A stretch of DNA of 64,000 nucleotides from Pseudoalteromonas sp. T1lg48 (GTDB lineage Bacteria; Pseudomonadota; Gammaproteobacteria; Enterobacterales; Alteromonadaceae): NCBI RefSeq assembly GCF_002964785.1, contig NZ_PQCC01000018.1, positions 124,001 to 188,000 on the forward strand, written 5' to 3'. The notes under the pieces are model-generated. The model did no database searches. It had not been told where the DNA came from and saw nothing but the letters and a program-made list of their open reading frames with translations. Positions 7,585 to 15,840 of this stretch are shown one piece after another (the first letter of the stretch is position 1; each line of letters starts with the position of its first letter). Both the position numbers and the translations under genes were made by a program.

Positions 7585-8919
7585 ATGGGTACAGGTAAGC
7601 AAGACAATTCAGGAGTCGCCCGATTACCCAAGGAATTTGCTGATCGGCTGACCAACCCCTTTGTGCGCTTCTTGCACATTGAGTCAGCGGGTGGGGCCAT
7701 TCTTCTATTTTTCACTGTTGCCGCGCTCATTCTATCCAACTCACCGTGGGCTGACTCGTTCGAACACGCATGGGAGACACAAATAGGTCTTCAGGTTGGC
7801 TCATTCGAGTTTGTCCGTTCTTTGCGGGAATGGATCAATGATGGCCTGATGACGCTGTTTTTCTTTCTTGTCGCATTGGAACTTAAGCGGGAGTTGGTTC
7901 TCGGCGAGTTAAGCAAGCCTCGCATGGCCGCGCTATCCATAGCGGCAGCCCTAGGCGGTATGTTCGTTCCCGCTGTGATCTATCTGGCACTGCAATCAGG
8001 ACAACCCGGCCAGCATGGATGGGGCACTGTCATGGCAACTGACACAGCGTTTGTTATTGGTTGCCTCGCCCTGCTTGGCTCACGCGTTCCTCAAAGCTTA
8101 AGGGTGTTTATGCTGTCGTTAGCGATTGTTGACGATATCGGCGCCATACTGGTCGTCGCAATCGGCTACAGCAATGATATTGCCTGGTGGCCCTTGGTGA
8201 TGGCTGCGCTTGGCCTGGTGAGTATCCGCGCAATCGCAAGGCTCGGATTTCGTGGTTTTCCTCTGTACTTTCTGGTGGGCGTGGTCATCTGGCTTGCTGT
8301 GGATGCGTCCGGGATCCACGCTACCATCACAGGCGTGATGCTCGGCCTGATGACGCCGGCGCGTCGATGGGTCAGCGATGAGCGGCTATACGCGATATTG
8401 GGTCAGGTTATTGCGCACCCAGCAAGCAGTGAAGGCAGCGGCGATACCAAGGACCGACAAACATTAAAAATGGCCGAAATTGCCGCGCGTGAAACGCTAT
8501 CCCCAGTGGAGCGTCTGGAGATGGCGCTACATCCCTGGGTGGGTTTTGTCATCATGCCCCTGTTTGCATTTGCGAACTCTGGATTGCCACTCACGTTCAG
8601 CGAAGTGGAGAGCCTGCTCACCGTAGCGATTTTCTTAGGTTTCGTGCTTGGTAAGCCTATTGGTATCCTGTTGTTCTGTTGGCTGGTTATACGTTTGCAC
8701 ATCGCCATTCGCCCACCAGAACTCAGCTGGAGGGTATTGGCCGGGGGGAGCCTGCTCGCCGGAATCGGCTTCACCATGGCGTTGTTCATTGCGAACATAG
8801 CTTTCGACAAGACCCTGATTGACAGTGCTAAGCTGGGAATTTTCCTCGCATCCGTTTTCTCTGCAGTGGCTGGGCTTGCTCTTTTGAGGTGCTTGCCTGC
8901 ACGTACAAAACCTCCTTGA
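7585..8919 (+). CDS. nhaA: Na+/H+ antiporter NhaA
   Basis: NhaA exchanges two protons for one sodium ion across the inner membrane and protects against sodium and alkaline stress. The 444-residue sequence has about twelve hydrophobic helices. It shows the ATDTAFVIGCLALLG helix-IV signature and the neighbouring aspartates in SLAIVDDIGAILVV that bind sodium. Length is slightly above the 390-residue E. coli protein because of an extended N-terminus and a loop near 265-290. It lies between two damaged attC-like sites, so it may have been captured as a cassette, although it is GC-richer than cassettes 1-6. Function is clear; how it arrived is inference. Confidence 0.95.
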   Translation: MGTGKQDNSGVARLPKEFADRLTNPFVRFLHIESAGGAILLFFTVAALILSNSPWADSFEHAWETQIGLQVGSFEFVRSLREWINDGLMTLFFFLVALELKRELVLGELSKPRMAALSIAAALGGMFVPAVIYLALQSGQPGQHGWGTVMATDTAFVIGCLALLGSRVPQSLRVFMLSLAIVDDIGAILVVAIGYSNDIAWWPLVMAALGLVSIRAIARLGFRGFPLYFLVGVVIWLAVDASGIHATITGVMLGLMTPARRWVSDERLYAILGQVIAHPASSEGSGDTKDRQTLKMAEIAARETLSPVERLEMALHPWVGFVIMPLFAFANSGLPLTFSEVESLLTVAIFLGFVLGKPIGILLFCWLVIRLHIAIRPPELSWRVLAGGSLLAGIGFTMALFIANIAFDKTLIDSAKLGIFLASVFSAVAGLALLRCLPARTKPP

Positions 8920-8991
8920 GTGTGTCACCAATGGCAGTTCTTCATACCCGTTTGGAACGGTGATAACGGATGCTGTTTGTGTTGCCTCTGG

Positions 8992-9052
8992 CGCTTACGA
9001 GGCGTTCAAAAAGGACCTGAAAAACGTCTTGCTTTTAACTTTAACGTTAGGT
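8992..9052 (+). repeat. Decayed attC at the right end of the array
   Basis: The series ggcgttcaaaaaggac, gaaaaacg, cttgctttt and finally GTTAGGT (9046-9052) is the kind of series found in large VCR-like attC sites. The left core is degenerate (cttacgag in place of a TAACAAG-like sequence) and the middle is shortened. Probably a fossil right boundary of the cassette array. Confidence 0.5.
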
Positions 9053-9147
9053 GTTCTCTGTTAACATTCAAAATTACTGAACTTGAGTCTTAAGACCTTC
9101 GTAAAACCCGTTGTTTGCAAATACAGTCAGAACGTTTTGGAGTGGGC

Positions 9148-9363
9148 ATGAACCGCATTAACCCGGCTAAATTACACCATAGTAAGTGGACAGCAGTGAA
9201 GCCGATGAATCGAGAAAAGCATTTCTTAGTATCAGAAATTGAGTTCGACGAGGAGGGTTCTGTCATTTCCTGTAAATTGGAAGCGGTTTTGTCTAAGAAC
9301 GAGTACTTCATAGACTGGACTGAATTGAAAAGCCAAGAGAAATGGCTTCAAGGTTGGAAATAA
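9148..9363 (+). CDS. Small tryptophan-rich protein, TIGR02450 family
   Basis: ATG 9148 is preferred to the upstream TTG because GGAG (9139-9142) sits at the right distance. The 71-residue product matches the pattern of the TIGR02450 Trp-rich family: NRINPAKLHHSKWTAVKP at the start, then NREKHFLVSEIEFDE, and WTELKSQEKWLQGWK at the end. The family is common in marine gammaproteobacteria and cyanobacteria; its function is unknown. It is the first ordinary chromosomal gene to the right of the cassette array and points towards the convergent fur gene. Confidence 0.75.
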   Translation: MNRINPAKLHHSKWTAVKPMNREKHFLVSEIEFDEEGSVISCKLEAVLSKNEYFIDWTELKSQEKWLQGWK

Positions 9364-9415
9364 GGGCAACCCACCTTAATGCCGCTTCTTAGAGAGGACC
9401 CTTACAAACAGGCAC

Positions 9416-9441
9416 AAAAAAGCCTGCGCTAGGGCAGGCTT
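9416..9441 (-). terminator. Rho-independent terminator of fur
   Basis: On the minus strand aagcctgc-loop-gcaggctt is followed by six T residues, just after the fur stop codon. Confidence 0.85.
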
Positions 9442-9462
9442 AATGTCAGCGAAAATGGCTGT

Positions 9463-9906
9463 TTAGCCGTTTTCTAAGGCGTATTGCTTACACGCCTCCG
9501 TGTCCACACATTCACCGTACAGGTACAGGGAATGGTTAGTCAGTTTAATGCCATTGCTGGTGGCAATTTCAACCTGACGCTGTTCGATCATCTCGTCTTC
9601 AAATTCGATCACTCGGCCACACTTTAAGCACACCAGATGGTCGTGGTGGGTTGAGCCCGCAAGTTCAAATACCGACTTACCGCCTTCGAAATGGTGGCGG
9701 GTGACGATGCCGGCATCATCGAATTGGTTTAGTACGCGATACACAGTTGCCAGACCGATTTCTTCACTGTTATCGAGCAGGATTTTATAGACATCCTCGG
9801 CGCTGATATGTTGGTTATCAGGGCATTGGAGGATCTCTAAGATTTTGATCCGCGGGAGCGTGACCTTGAGGCCTGCTTTTTTGAGCTCTAGGTTATGATC
9901 AGTCAT
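9463..9906 (-). CDS. fur: Ferric uptake regulator Fur
   Basis: Fur is a metal-dependent repressor that uses Fe2+ to shut off iron-uptake genes. The 147-residue length is typical. The N-terminal winged helix includes KAGLKVTLPRIKILEIL and EEIGLATVYRVLNQFDDAG. The metal-binding region has GSTHHDHLVCLKCGRVIEF with the CxxC zinc pair, and a second cysteine pair follows near the end (GECVDTEAC). It lies downstream of fldA in the same direction with a 138-base gap, so it may have its own promoter; I saw no convincing Fur box there. The gene order fldA-fur is the same as in E. coli. Confidence 0.97.
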   Translation of the reverse strand: MTDHNLELKKAGLKVTLPRIKILEILQCPDNQHISAEDVYKILLDNSEEIGLATVYRVLNQFDDAGIVTRHHFEGGKSVFELAGSTHHDHLVCLKCGRVIEFEDEMIEQRQVEIATSNGIKLTNHSLYLYGECVDTEACKQYALENG

Positions 9907-10044
9907 TCAACGTGTTCTCAATTATGATTCTTTTTGTGCACCTAAAGCAGATTTTGCCCTGGTGCGCGCGACGCATTTTAAAAATTAACAATAACGTGCT
10001 TAAGGGGCAAGTGTAAAGCCAAGTTAAACTTGCCCGTCAATGCG

Positions 10045-10572
10045 TTAGTCGGCTAATTCGGCTAGACACATTTCTTCATGAATTTGTGCACACCACTGCT
10101 TCACACGTTGCTCGGTTAGCTCAGGCTGACGGTCTTCGTCGATACCAAGACCAACAAAGTTGTTGTCATCGGCCAAACCTTTTGATGCTTCAAAGTCGTA
10201 ACCGTCTGTTGACCAGTGACCCACAACGATGGCACCACGCTCGGTGATGATGTCGTTAACCATGCCCATGGCATCTAGGAAGTACTCGGCGTAGTCTTCC
10301 TGGTCACCACAACCGAAGATGGCGCAAAGTTTACCTTCGAAGTCGATTTCTTCTAATTCAGGGAAAAAGTCGTCCCAGTCACACTGAGCTTCACCATAGT
10401 ACCAAGTAGGGATACCAAATAGCAGCAAGTCAAACTCTGCGATCTCTTCTTTACTACTTTTTGCGATATCGTGCACGGCCACGAGTTTCTTGCCGAGCTC
10501 TTTTTGGATCATTTTTGCTACGTGTTCAGTGTTACCCGTGTCGCTACCAAAAAATATACCTACACTTGCCAT
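10045..10572 (-). CDS. fldA: Flavodoxin FldA
   Basis: Long-chain flavodoxin carries electrons on FMN for essential reductive enzymes such as biotin synthase, methionine synthase activation and IspG/IspH. The 175 residues start with GIFFGSDTGNTEHVAKMI, the phosphate-binding loop; FGIPTWYYGEAQCDWDDF and FGCGDQEDYAEYF form the other FMN loops, and the long-chain insertion is present. The gene sits 14 bases after ybfE and upstream of fur. BioB, encoded at the end of this window, is a known flavodoxin-dependent enzyme in E. coli. Confidence 0.97.
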   Translation of the reverse strand: MASVGIFFGSDTGNTEHVAKMIQKELGKKLVAVHDIAKSSKEEIAEFDLLLFGIPTWYYGEAQCDWDDFFPELEEIDFEGKLCAIFGCGDQEDYAEYFLDAMGMVNDIITERGAIVVGHWSTDGYDFEASKGLADDNNFVGLGIDEDRQPELTEQRVKQWCAQIHEEMCLAELAD

Positions 10573-10586
10573 GAATAAATAACCTT

Positions 10587-10865
10587 TTATGTATCTATAG
10601 CCAATCGTTCTTGCAAAATGGTTTCAATCAACGCACTGCGGCTAATATTTTGCGCATCCGCCATATCATTTAATGCCTGATACAGCTCCGATGAAACTTT
10701 AAATTCGACGCGTTTCAAGCCTCGCGCCTTATCGCGCTTAAGCTGGTTTCGCTTATTAACTTTTAATTGTAACTCCCGTGGGAGCGGGTTTGTTTTTGGA
10801 CGACCCGGGCGTCGCTCGTACTCGAATAAATCGAGCGTCGTTCTATCTAGCTCTGACTTGGCCAT
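10587..10865 (-). CDS. ybfE: YbfE family protein (ribbon-helix-helix-like)
   Basis: The start at 10865 (MAKSELDRTTLDLF) is preferred; an upstream in-frame start at 10892 would overlap the preceding gene. The 92-residue protein is very basic (RRPGRPKTNPLPRELQLKV), followed by RVEFKVSSELYQALNDMAD and SRSALIETILQERL, a pattern like ribbon-helix-helix DNA-binding proteins. In E. coli ybfE is LexA-regulated and lies next to fldA; I saw no SOS box here. The function of the family is not established. Confidence 0.88.
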   Translation of the reverse strand: MAKSELDRTTLDLFEYERRPGRPKTNPLPRELQLKVNKRNQLKRDKARGLKRVEFKVSSELYQALNDMADAQNISRSALIETILQERLAIDT

Positions 10866-10867
10866 GG

Positions 10868-11089
10868 TTAACCCACACCTGCTCCTTGCCAAAACACCTG
10901 AATAAGGCCCTTAGCGATAAAGCCGGAACAGCCTAAAAATAATACAAGCCATACAACGTAACGGCCAAATTTAGGCACATCGCCTTTTTTCAACACGTCT
11001 TGAATTGCCATGCCGATGAAAAAAAAGATGCCAGCAAGGCCAAAATACAACCCAAGGGTATCCAGTCCATTTATTAATTGGTCGACCAT
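10868..11089 (-). CDS. DUF2788 small membrane protein
   Basis: The 73-residue product has two membrane helices (about residues 12-32 and 43-63) separated by a short cytoplasmic-type loop QDVLKKGDVPKFGRY. This matches the DUF2788 family of small inner-membrane proteins found beside ybfE-fldA in Shewanella-like genomes. Its stop is two bases from the ybfE start, so the two are co-transcribed. Function is unknown. Confidence 0.85.
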   Translation of the reverse strand: MVDQLINGLDTLGLYFGLAGIFFFIGMAIQDVLKKGDVPKFGRYVVWLVLFLGCSGFIAKGLIQVFWQGAGVG

Positions 11090-11119
11090 TTACTGCTACC
11101 TATTAGTAAAACGGCGCGC

Positions 11120-11128
11120 ATTGTAGCA
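11120..11128 (-). promoter_or_regulatory. Extended -10 promoter for DUF2788-ybfE-fldA
   Basis: Read on the minus strand, TGCTACAAT is an extended -10 element (TGnTATAAT type) about 31 bases before the DUF2788 start. A second TATAAT lies further upstream at 11182-11177 on the same strand. No good -35 hexamer goes with either. Confidence 0.45.
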
Positions 11129-11214
11129 CATAAAAAACGAATAATTTAGGCCATAATGCGCGTTTCGACCCACATCATTATAGTGCGCTTAACGCATAAA
11201 TTTATTGATATGGA

Positions 11215-11991
11215 TTAACGAGTTAAAAAATCAACAATGGACTTATTGACCGCCACGGGTTTTTCCGCGTGCAGCCAGTGCCCGGCCCCTTGAATCACCT
11301 TGGCCTTGGCCTTGGGAAACAAGCGCATAATCTCATCGCGGTGAGGGCTGTCGATGTAATCCGAGTCGGCACCCTTGATAAAGAGTGTATCACACAAACA
11401 AGAATCATTTGCAACTGGGGCAGAAAGAATTTGCTCATACTGGGCGGTCAGCACCGGGAGGTTAAATTGCCAGCCAAGCGCTCCCGAGTCAGTTTTACTC
11501 AGGCTTTTAGCTAAAAACTGGCGTACGCCCTGAGCGTCGATATGTTCACTCATTAGCGCATCGGCTTCACTGCGTGACTGTACGGCGTTGTTGGCCACCT
11601 TGTGCAAGGCTTTAAAGATGGCGTCGTGGCGCGAGTGATAAGCGACCGGGGCGATATCCAGTACCACCAGCTTATCGACGCATTCGGGTTTACTGAGCGC
11701 TACCTGCATGGCGATTTTGCCGCCCATGGAATGGCCAACCAAATGTGCTTTTTCTATACCTAAATGGTCGAGCAGGGTGATGATGTCAGCGGCCATCGCC
11801 GGATAATCCATCTGCTCGCTGTGAAATGAACGACCATGGTTACGCACATCCACATTAACCACATGAAAGTGCTCGGCCAACGCACGGGCGACGACTTTTA
11901 AGTTGTCGAGTGAGCCAAACAGGCCATGGATAACGATAACGCTCGGCGCCTGTTCGATGCTTAATCCGCTTTGTTCATAATTAAGTAACAT
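11215..11991 (-). CDS. ybfF: Alpha/beta hydrolase, esterase YbfF
   Basis: The 258-residue alpha/beta hydrolase has the oxyanion segment VIVIHGLFGSLDNLK, the nucleophile elbow GHSMGGK, a likely acid in the GADSDYID segment and the catalytic histidine in QGAGHWLHAEKP. YbfF of E. coli hydrolyses acyl-CoA and other short esters in vitro; its physiological substrate is uncertain. The gene is divergent from seqA, as in enterobacteria. The start MLLNYEQSG matches homologues. Confidence 0.9.
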   Translation of the reverse strand: MLLNYEQSGLSIEQAPSVIVIHGLFGSLDNLKVVARALAEHFHVVNVDVRNHGRSFHSEQMDYPAMAADIITLLDHLGIEKAHLVGHSMGGKIAMQVALSKPECVDKLVVLDIAPVAYHSRHDAIFKALHKVANNAVQSRSEADALMSEHIDAQGVRQFLAKSLSKTDSGALGWQFNLPVLTAQYEQILSAPVANDSCLCDTLFIKGADSDYIDSPHRDEIMRLFPKAKAKVIQGAGHWLHAEKPVAVNKSIVDFLTR

Positions 11992-12131
11992 AGATATGCC
12001 AATTTGGGGTTAGGAAAACGCAGGGATTGTGCCCGAGCTAAGGGCCTATTTGCAACCTTGAAGGTAAATCAACTGGCGTATTTATACCGAGATGATGCTC
12101 TGTATACCCTAGCTTATTCAGGTAACTTGGG

Positions 12132-12137
12132 TATAAT
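12132..12137 (+). promoter_or_regulatory. Candidate -10 box upstream of seqA
   Basis: A perfect TATAAT lies 42 bases before the seqA ATG within the divergent ybfF-seqA spacer. The -35 position (ctagct) is weak, so this is tentative. Confidence 0.4.
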
Positions 12138-12179
12138 TCTGGCATGCGTGAAAGACATGGCAGTAATGACAGGAATATC

Positions 12180-12773
12180 ATGAAAAAAATAGAAATAGAC
12201 GACGAGCTATATCAATATATCGCCAGCAACACCCAAAGTATTGGCGAGAGTGCCTCTACTATTCTGCGTCGTTTATTGAATCTGCACAATACGGGCGCCG
12301 ATTCGGTGCCTGCGGCCGCGCCTGCCCCTGCAGTGACAACTGCACCCGCAACATCGGCTGACGCAACCGGCTTAGAACAATCAGAGACTGCTACAGTGGC
12401 AACCAGTGCACCTGCTAAAGCACAGGCCAGCAATCAAGGGTCGGTATTCGATATTCTTAATAAAGAAGAATTGGCGATGCAAAAAGGGGTGGTGGGTCGC
12501 TTCTTATTTATTCTTGCGGCATTTCACCGCAGCCACAAAACCACCTTTGAACGTGTCTTGAATATTAAAGGTCGTGACCGTCGCTACTTTGCCACCAGCA
12601 AAGAAGAGCTTCAGGCCAGCGGCAGCAGCCTAAATCCAAAGAACATAGACGACAGCCCGTATTGGGTGATGACTAACTCCAACACCACGCGCAAGAAAAT
12701 GATGCTGCATGAGGTGGCTCTGGAGTTAGGTTATAGCAAAGAACAAGCTGAAACCATTCGCGACTATTTATAA
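12180..12773 (+). CDS. seqA: Negative modulator of replication initiation SeqA
   Basis: SeqA binds hemimethylated GATC sites and sequesters new origins. ATG 12180 gives the canonical N-terminus [20 protein letters not shown], whereas the upstream in-frame start would add 12 unrelated residues. The N-terminal oligomerisation helix ([12 protein letters not shown]) is followed by an Ala/Pro/Thr-rich linker (about residues 38-85) that is longer than in E. coli. The DNA-binding domain follows, with [20 protein letters not shown] and the C-terminal [16 protein letters not shown]. The length is 197 residues versus about 181 in E. coli. Ten bases separate it from pgm, as in E. coli. Confidence 0.95.
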   Translation: MKKIEIDDELYQYIASNTQSIGESASTILRRLLNLHNTGADSVPAAAPAPAVTTAPATSADATGLEQSETATVATSAPAKAQASNQGSVFDILNKEELAMQKGVVGRFLFILAAFHRSHKTTFERVLNIKGRDRRYFATSKEELQASGSSLNPKNIDDSPYWVMTNSNTTRKKMMLHEVALELGYSKEQAETIRDYL

Positions 12774-12783
12774 GGAGCCAAGT

Positions 12784-14421
12784 ATGGCCGTTCATCCTAA
12801 CGCTGGAAAAACCGCCCCTCAGTCAGAGCTGATTAATGTGCCCAAGCTGATGAGTGCGTATTATTTGCATGAACCTGACGTTGAGCAAAACCCCGAACAG
12901 CGTGTGGCATTTGGCACCTCGGGCCATCGTGGCTGCTCCTTGAATACCCAGTTTAACGAATCGCATATTTTGGCCATTACTCAGGCTATTTGCGATTACC
13001 GCAAACAAAACAATATCTTTGGCCCCTTGTTCCTGGGTAAAGACACCCATGCCTTGTCTGAGGCAGCGTTTAATTCTGCCATTGAGGTCTTGGTTGCCAA
13101 TGAGGTGCAGATCATCACCCAAGAAGGGGATGACTACACACCAACGCCGGTGATCAGTCATGCGGTGGTGAGTCATAACCAAGCCCACCCGGGCGAGCTG
13201 GCCGATGGCATCGTGGTGACGCCGTCACATAATCCGCCACAGGATGGGGGTTTTAAATACAACCCACCGAATGGTGGCCCGGCGGACACAGAGATCACCA
13301 AATGGATTGAGGACAGAGCGAACCAGCTGCTGGCGGAAGATCTGGTTGAAGTCGAGCTGTTTCCTTATGTGCAGGCGGTGCGCTCCGGTTTTATCAAGTA
13401 TGTGGACCTGAAAACCCCGTATGTCGAAGACCTTGTCAACGTAGTGGATATGCATGCCATTGCCAAATCCGGTATCAGCCTGGGCATTGACCCACTTGGT
13501 GGTTCGGGCATCAACTATTGGCCGCTTATCGCTAAGCAATACGGTTTAAACCTGACCGTGGTGAACGACGTCATCGACCCACGTTTTGCCTTTATGCCGC
13601 AAGACAAAGACGGCAAAATCCGTATGGACTGCTCGTCGCCTTACGCCATGACCAACCTGATTGGTCTTAAAGACAGATTCGATATCGGCATAGGTAATGA
13701 TCCCGACTTTGACCGTCATGGCATTGTTACCAAGGATGGTTTGATGAACCCTAACCACTTCCTGGCAGTGGCCATCGACTACCTGTTGACCCATCGCGAG
13801 TGGCCAGAGGACGTCAAGGTAGGTAAGACTCTTGTATCAAGCGCTATCATCGACAAGGTGGTGGCCAGCCATGGCAAAGAGCTGGTCGAAGTGCCGGTAG
13901 GCATGAAATGGTTTGTTGAGGGTCTGCACAGCAGTGCCCTGTGCTTTGGTGGTGAAGAAAGTGCCGGCGCGGCGTTTTTACGCATCGACGGCTCGGTGTG
14001 GTGTACAGATAAAGACGGTTTTATTATGGGCCTATTGGCCGCCGAGATCCTTGCGGTGACCGGTAAAACACCGTCGCAATACTATCGCGAGCTGGTCGCC
14101 AAATTTGGTGAACCGCTTTACAAACGCATCGATGCTCCTGCAAATTCAGAGCAAAAACAAAAGCTTAAAGCATTAAGCGGTGACGATATCAGTGCCACCG
14201 AGCTGGCCGGTGAACTTATAGTTGCCAAGTTAACTGAGGCACCGGGCAATCATGCCGCCATTGGTGGCCTTAAGGTGGTCACCGAAAATGGTTGGTTTGC
14301 GGCACGTCCTTCGGGCACCGAAGATATCTATAAGATCTACTTTGAATCCTTTAAGGGCGAGCAACACCTGGCACAATTAGAACAAGCTGCCATTGAGCTG
14401 GTCAACGCCAGTATTGCTTAA
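12784..14421 (+). CDS. pgm: Phosphoglucomutase (alpha-D-glucose specific)
   Basis: Pgm interconverts glucose-6-phosphate and glucose-1-phosphate, linking glycolysis with glycogen and envelope sugar synthesis. The 545 residues match E. coli Pgm length. Visible motifs are FGTSGHRG near residue 45, the phosphoserine loop [20 protein letters not shown], the magnesium loop DPDFDRHG, the sugar-binding [10 protein letters not shown] and the phosphate-binding [12 protein letters not shown]. It follows seqA in one operon and is closed by a terminator. It would feed GlgC, encoded at the left edge. Confidence 0.97.
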   Translation: MAVHPNAGKTAPQSELINVPKLMSAYYLHEPDVEQNPEQRVAFGTSGHRGCSLNTQFNESHILAITQAICDYRKQNNIFGPLFLGKDTHALSEAAFNSAIEVLVANEVQIITQEGDDYTPTPVISHAVVSHNQAHPGELADGIVVTPSHNPPQDGGFKYNPPNGGPADTEITKWIEDRANQLLAEDLVEVELFPYVQAVRSGFIKYVDLKTPYVEDLVNVVDMHAIAKSGISLGIDPLGGSGINYWPLIAKQYGLNLTVVNDVIDPRFAFMPQDKDGKIRMDCSSPYAMTNLIGLKDRFDIGIGNDPDFDRHGIVTKDGLMNPNHFLAVAIDYLLTHREWPEDVKVGKTLVSSAIIDKVVASHGKELVEVPVGMKWFVEGLHSSALCFGGEESAGAAFLRIDGSVWCTDKDGFIMGLLAAEILAVTGKTPSQYYRELVAKFGEPLYKRIDAPANSEQKQKLKALSGDDISATELAGELIVAKLTEAPGNHAAIGGLKVVTENGWFAARPSGTEDIYKIYFESFKGEQHLAQLEQAAIELVNASIA

Positions 14422-14437
14422 GCCCCGTAATTAAAAC

Positions 14438-14463
14438 AAAGCCAGTCGTTTGACTGGCTTTTT
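14438..14463 (+). terminator. Rho-independent terminator of seqA-pgm
   Basis: aagccagtc and gactggctt form the stem, followed by a T-run, 17 bases after the pgm stop. Confidence 0.85.
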
Positions 14464-14515
14464 GCTATCTAAACTTTGCCACCCCCTTGGTGGCATCATA
14501 TGTAGAAGGTGTACT

Positions 14516-15550
14516 ATGTATTTACAACGTCTGCAGCAAAGTGGCGATTTCCTCGGAATTACCCGTGAGAATGAATTCACCTTGGCGCCAACCCAGTTCA
14601 CGCTTGATAATGGCACCGATGTAAAGGTCCTTGACACTGGGGTGATCCAATTCGAGCCGAAGCACTACGGCAACAAGGATTTTATCTTCTCCAGCGCCGT
14701 GCACGGCAATGAAACCGCGCCCATTGAAATTTGCGACCAGCTTATCCGAGCCATTATTGCCGGTACTCTTGAGTTGACTCATCGGGTGATGTTTATTTTC
14801 GGCAACCCCAAGTCCATTAATATTGGTGAGCGCTTTGTCGATGAAAACCTCAATCGCTTGTTCTGCGGTAAACACAGTGTGGGTGAGGTAACGAACCCAG
14901 AGCGTGAACGTGCGAAAAAGCTGGAAGAATACGTTGAAGCGTTTTTTACCGCGCCAGGCGAGGGACGCTATCGCGCCCACTATGACCTGCATACCGCCAT
15001 TCGTGACTCGAAAAATGAAAAGTTTGCCGTTTACCCGTTTCTACACGGTAAACCGCACAAGCGCGAACAGCTGCAATTCTTAATCAGTTGTGGGGTGCAA
15101 ACCGTGTTGTTGATGGCGGAGCCGGCTTCAACCTTTAGCTATTTCTCCTCTCGCCACTTTGGTGCCGATGCCTTTACCATAGAGTTGGGTAAGGTGCGTC
15201 CATTTGGCGAAAACGATATGGCGCGCTTTGCCAAGGCCAAAGAGACGCTGGCGGCGCTTATTAGCCAGGATGAGGTCGTCTATCCACCATTAAAGGCGGA
15301 AGATGTGGAGTTATTCTCAGTGTATCGCACCATTAATCGTCATCATGAAGACTTTTCCTTCACCTTTTCCGACGACGTGCCTAACTTTACCGGCTTTGCC
15401 AAAGGTGAGTTGTTAGGTCATGACGGTGGCGAAGAAATACGCGCCGAGGTTGATGGCGAAGCCATTATTTTCCCCAATGCCAAGGTCGCTATAGGGCAGC
15501 GTGCATTGCTGACCGTTGTACCCACCGAATTGTCGGATGAATTCATCTGA
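14516..15550 (+). CDS. astE: Succinylglutamate desuccinylase
   Basis: AstE is the last enzyme of the arginine succinyltransferase pathway and releases glutamate and succinate from N-succinylglutamate. The start at ATG 14516 ([14 protein letters not shown]) is preferred because it lies just beyond the pgm terminator. The 344-residue zinc enzyme of the M14-like family shows the zinc motif [20 protein letters not shown] and the third ligand in [10 protein letters not shown]. The other ast genes are not in the window; a lone astE is common in Alteromonadales. It lies directly upstream of the bkd control region. Confidence 0.92.
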   Translation: MYLQRLQQSGDFLGITRENEFTLAPTQFTLDNGTDVKVLDTGVIQFEPKHYGNKDFIFSSAVHGNETAPIEICDQLIRAIIAGTLELTHRVMFIFGNPKSINIGERFVDENLNRLFCGKHSVGEVTNPERERAKKLEEYVEAFFTAPGEGRYRAHYDLHTAIRDSKNEKFAVYPFLHGKPHKREQLQFLISCGVQTVLLMAEPASTFSYFSSRHFGADAFTIELGKVRPFGENDMARFAKAKETLAALISQDEVVYPPLKAEDVELFSVYRTINRHHEDFSFTFSDDVPNFTGFAKGELLGHDGGEEIRAEVDGEAIIFPNAKVAIGQRALLTVVPTELSDEFI

Positions 15551-15668
15551 TCAGACCACTTCGCCTCATAATATTTAATCATTTCAGTGTGTTATGAGGC
15601 GTACACCGAACTTGCCAACCCGGCGTTATCAATGATGCAATTATTCGGCTATGATTAGTTGAATAAGC

Positions 15669-15686
15669 CTTTACGTTGACGTAAAG
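15669..15686. promoter_or_regulatory. LiuR-like 18-bp palindromic operator upstream of bkd
   Basis: CTTTACGT-TG-ACGTAAAG is a perfect palindrome of 8+2+8 bases, 155 bases before the E1 alpha start. It overlaps a possible -35 (TTGACG 15676-15681) with TAATTT 16 bases further on, as expected for repression. The same architecture recurs at 56003 and 56053 beside the etf genes. Comparative work on gammaproteobacteria describes LiuR (MerR family) sites of this general form at branched-chain amino-acid degradation genes; my assignment is from memory of the motif. Confidence 0.6.
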
Positions 15687-15718
15687 TGGCGGAAGCATAA
15701 TTTAAACTAGGCACCAAG

Positions 15719-15738
15719 TGTAGAAATATTATTCTACA
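15719..15738. promoter_or_regulatory. 20-bp palindrome upstream of bkd, unknown regulator
   Basis: TGTAGAA (15719-15725) and TTCTACA (15732-15738) form a perfect 7+6+7 inverted repeat between the LiuR-like operator and the E1 alpha start. It may be a binding site for a second regulator. I cannot assign one. Confidence 0.4.
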
Positions 15739-15840
15739 TACTCACTGCGGTTGAATTGTTTATTTCAGATTTAACGTTAACGCAGAAGCCACAATAACAA
15801 ACCTGTGCCTAGTGACATGACAACAAGAGAAGGGAAGGTT

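Larger units (their letters stand above)
3267..9052 (+). mobile_element. Integron-type gene cassette array without an integrase (CALIN), right end decayed
   Basis: Genes in this stretch are all on the plus strand. Most end in TAACAA, where the stop codon overlaps the left attC core, and most start 10-35 bases after a GTTRRRY core. Five full attC sites (3607, 4123, 4793, 5416, 6200) have left and right arms that are complementary to each other, as folded attC sites require. A half-site follows at 6748 and a decayed site at 8992-9052. No tyrosine recombinase of the IntI type is encoded anywhere in the 64 kb. The cassette genes are visibly more AT-rich than the flanking glg and fur genes. In integron terminology such an array is a CALIN. 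Whether a chromosomal integrase exists elsewhere in this genome cannot be seen. Confidence 0.85.

Noticed and set aside
8403-8810. A 135-codon minus-strand frame inside nhaA
   Set aside because: nhaA is unambiguous on the plus strand and fully explains the region.
9907-10044. Fur box upstream of fur
   Set aside because: The AT-rich stretch has only partial similarity to the 19-bp consensus; not strong enough to call.
10866-11089. LexA box for ybfE
   Set aside because: ybfE is LexA-controlled in E. coli but no CTG-N10-CAG motif was seen in the region upstream here.
12823-13188. A 121-codon minus-strand frame inside pgm
   Set aside because: Pgm motifs on the plus strand account for the region and the opposite frame has no support.
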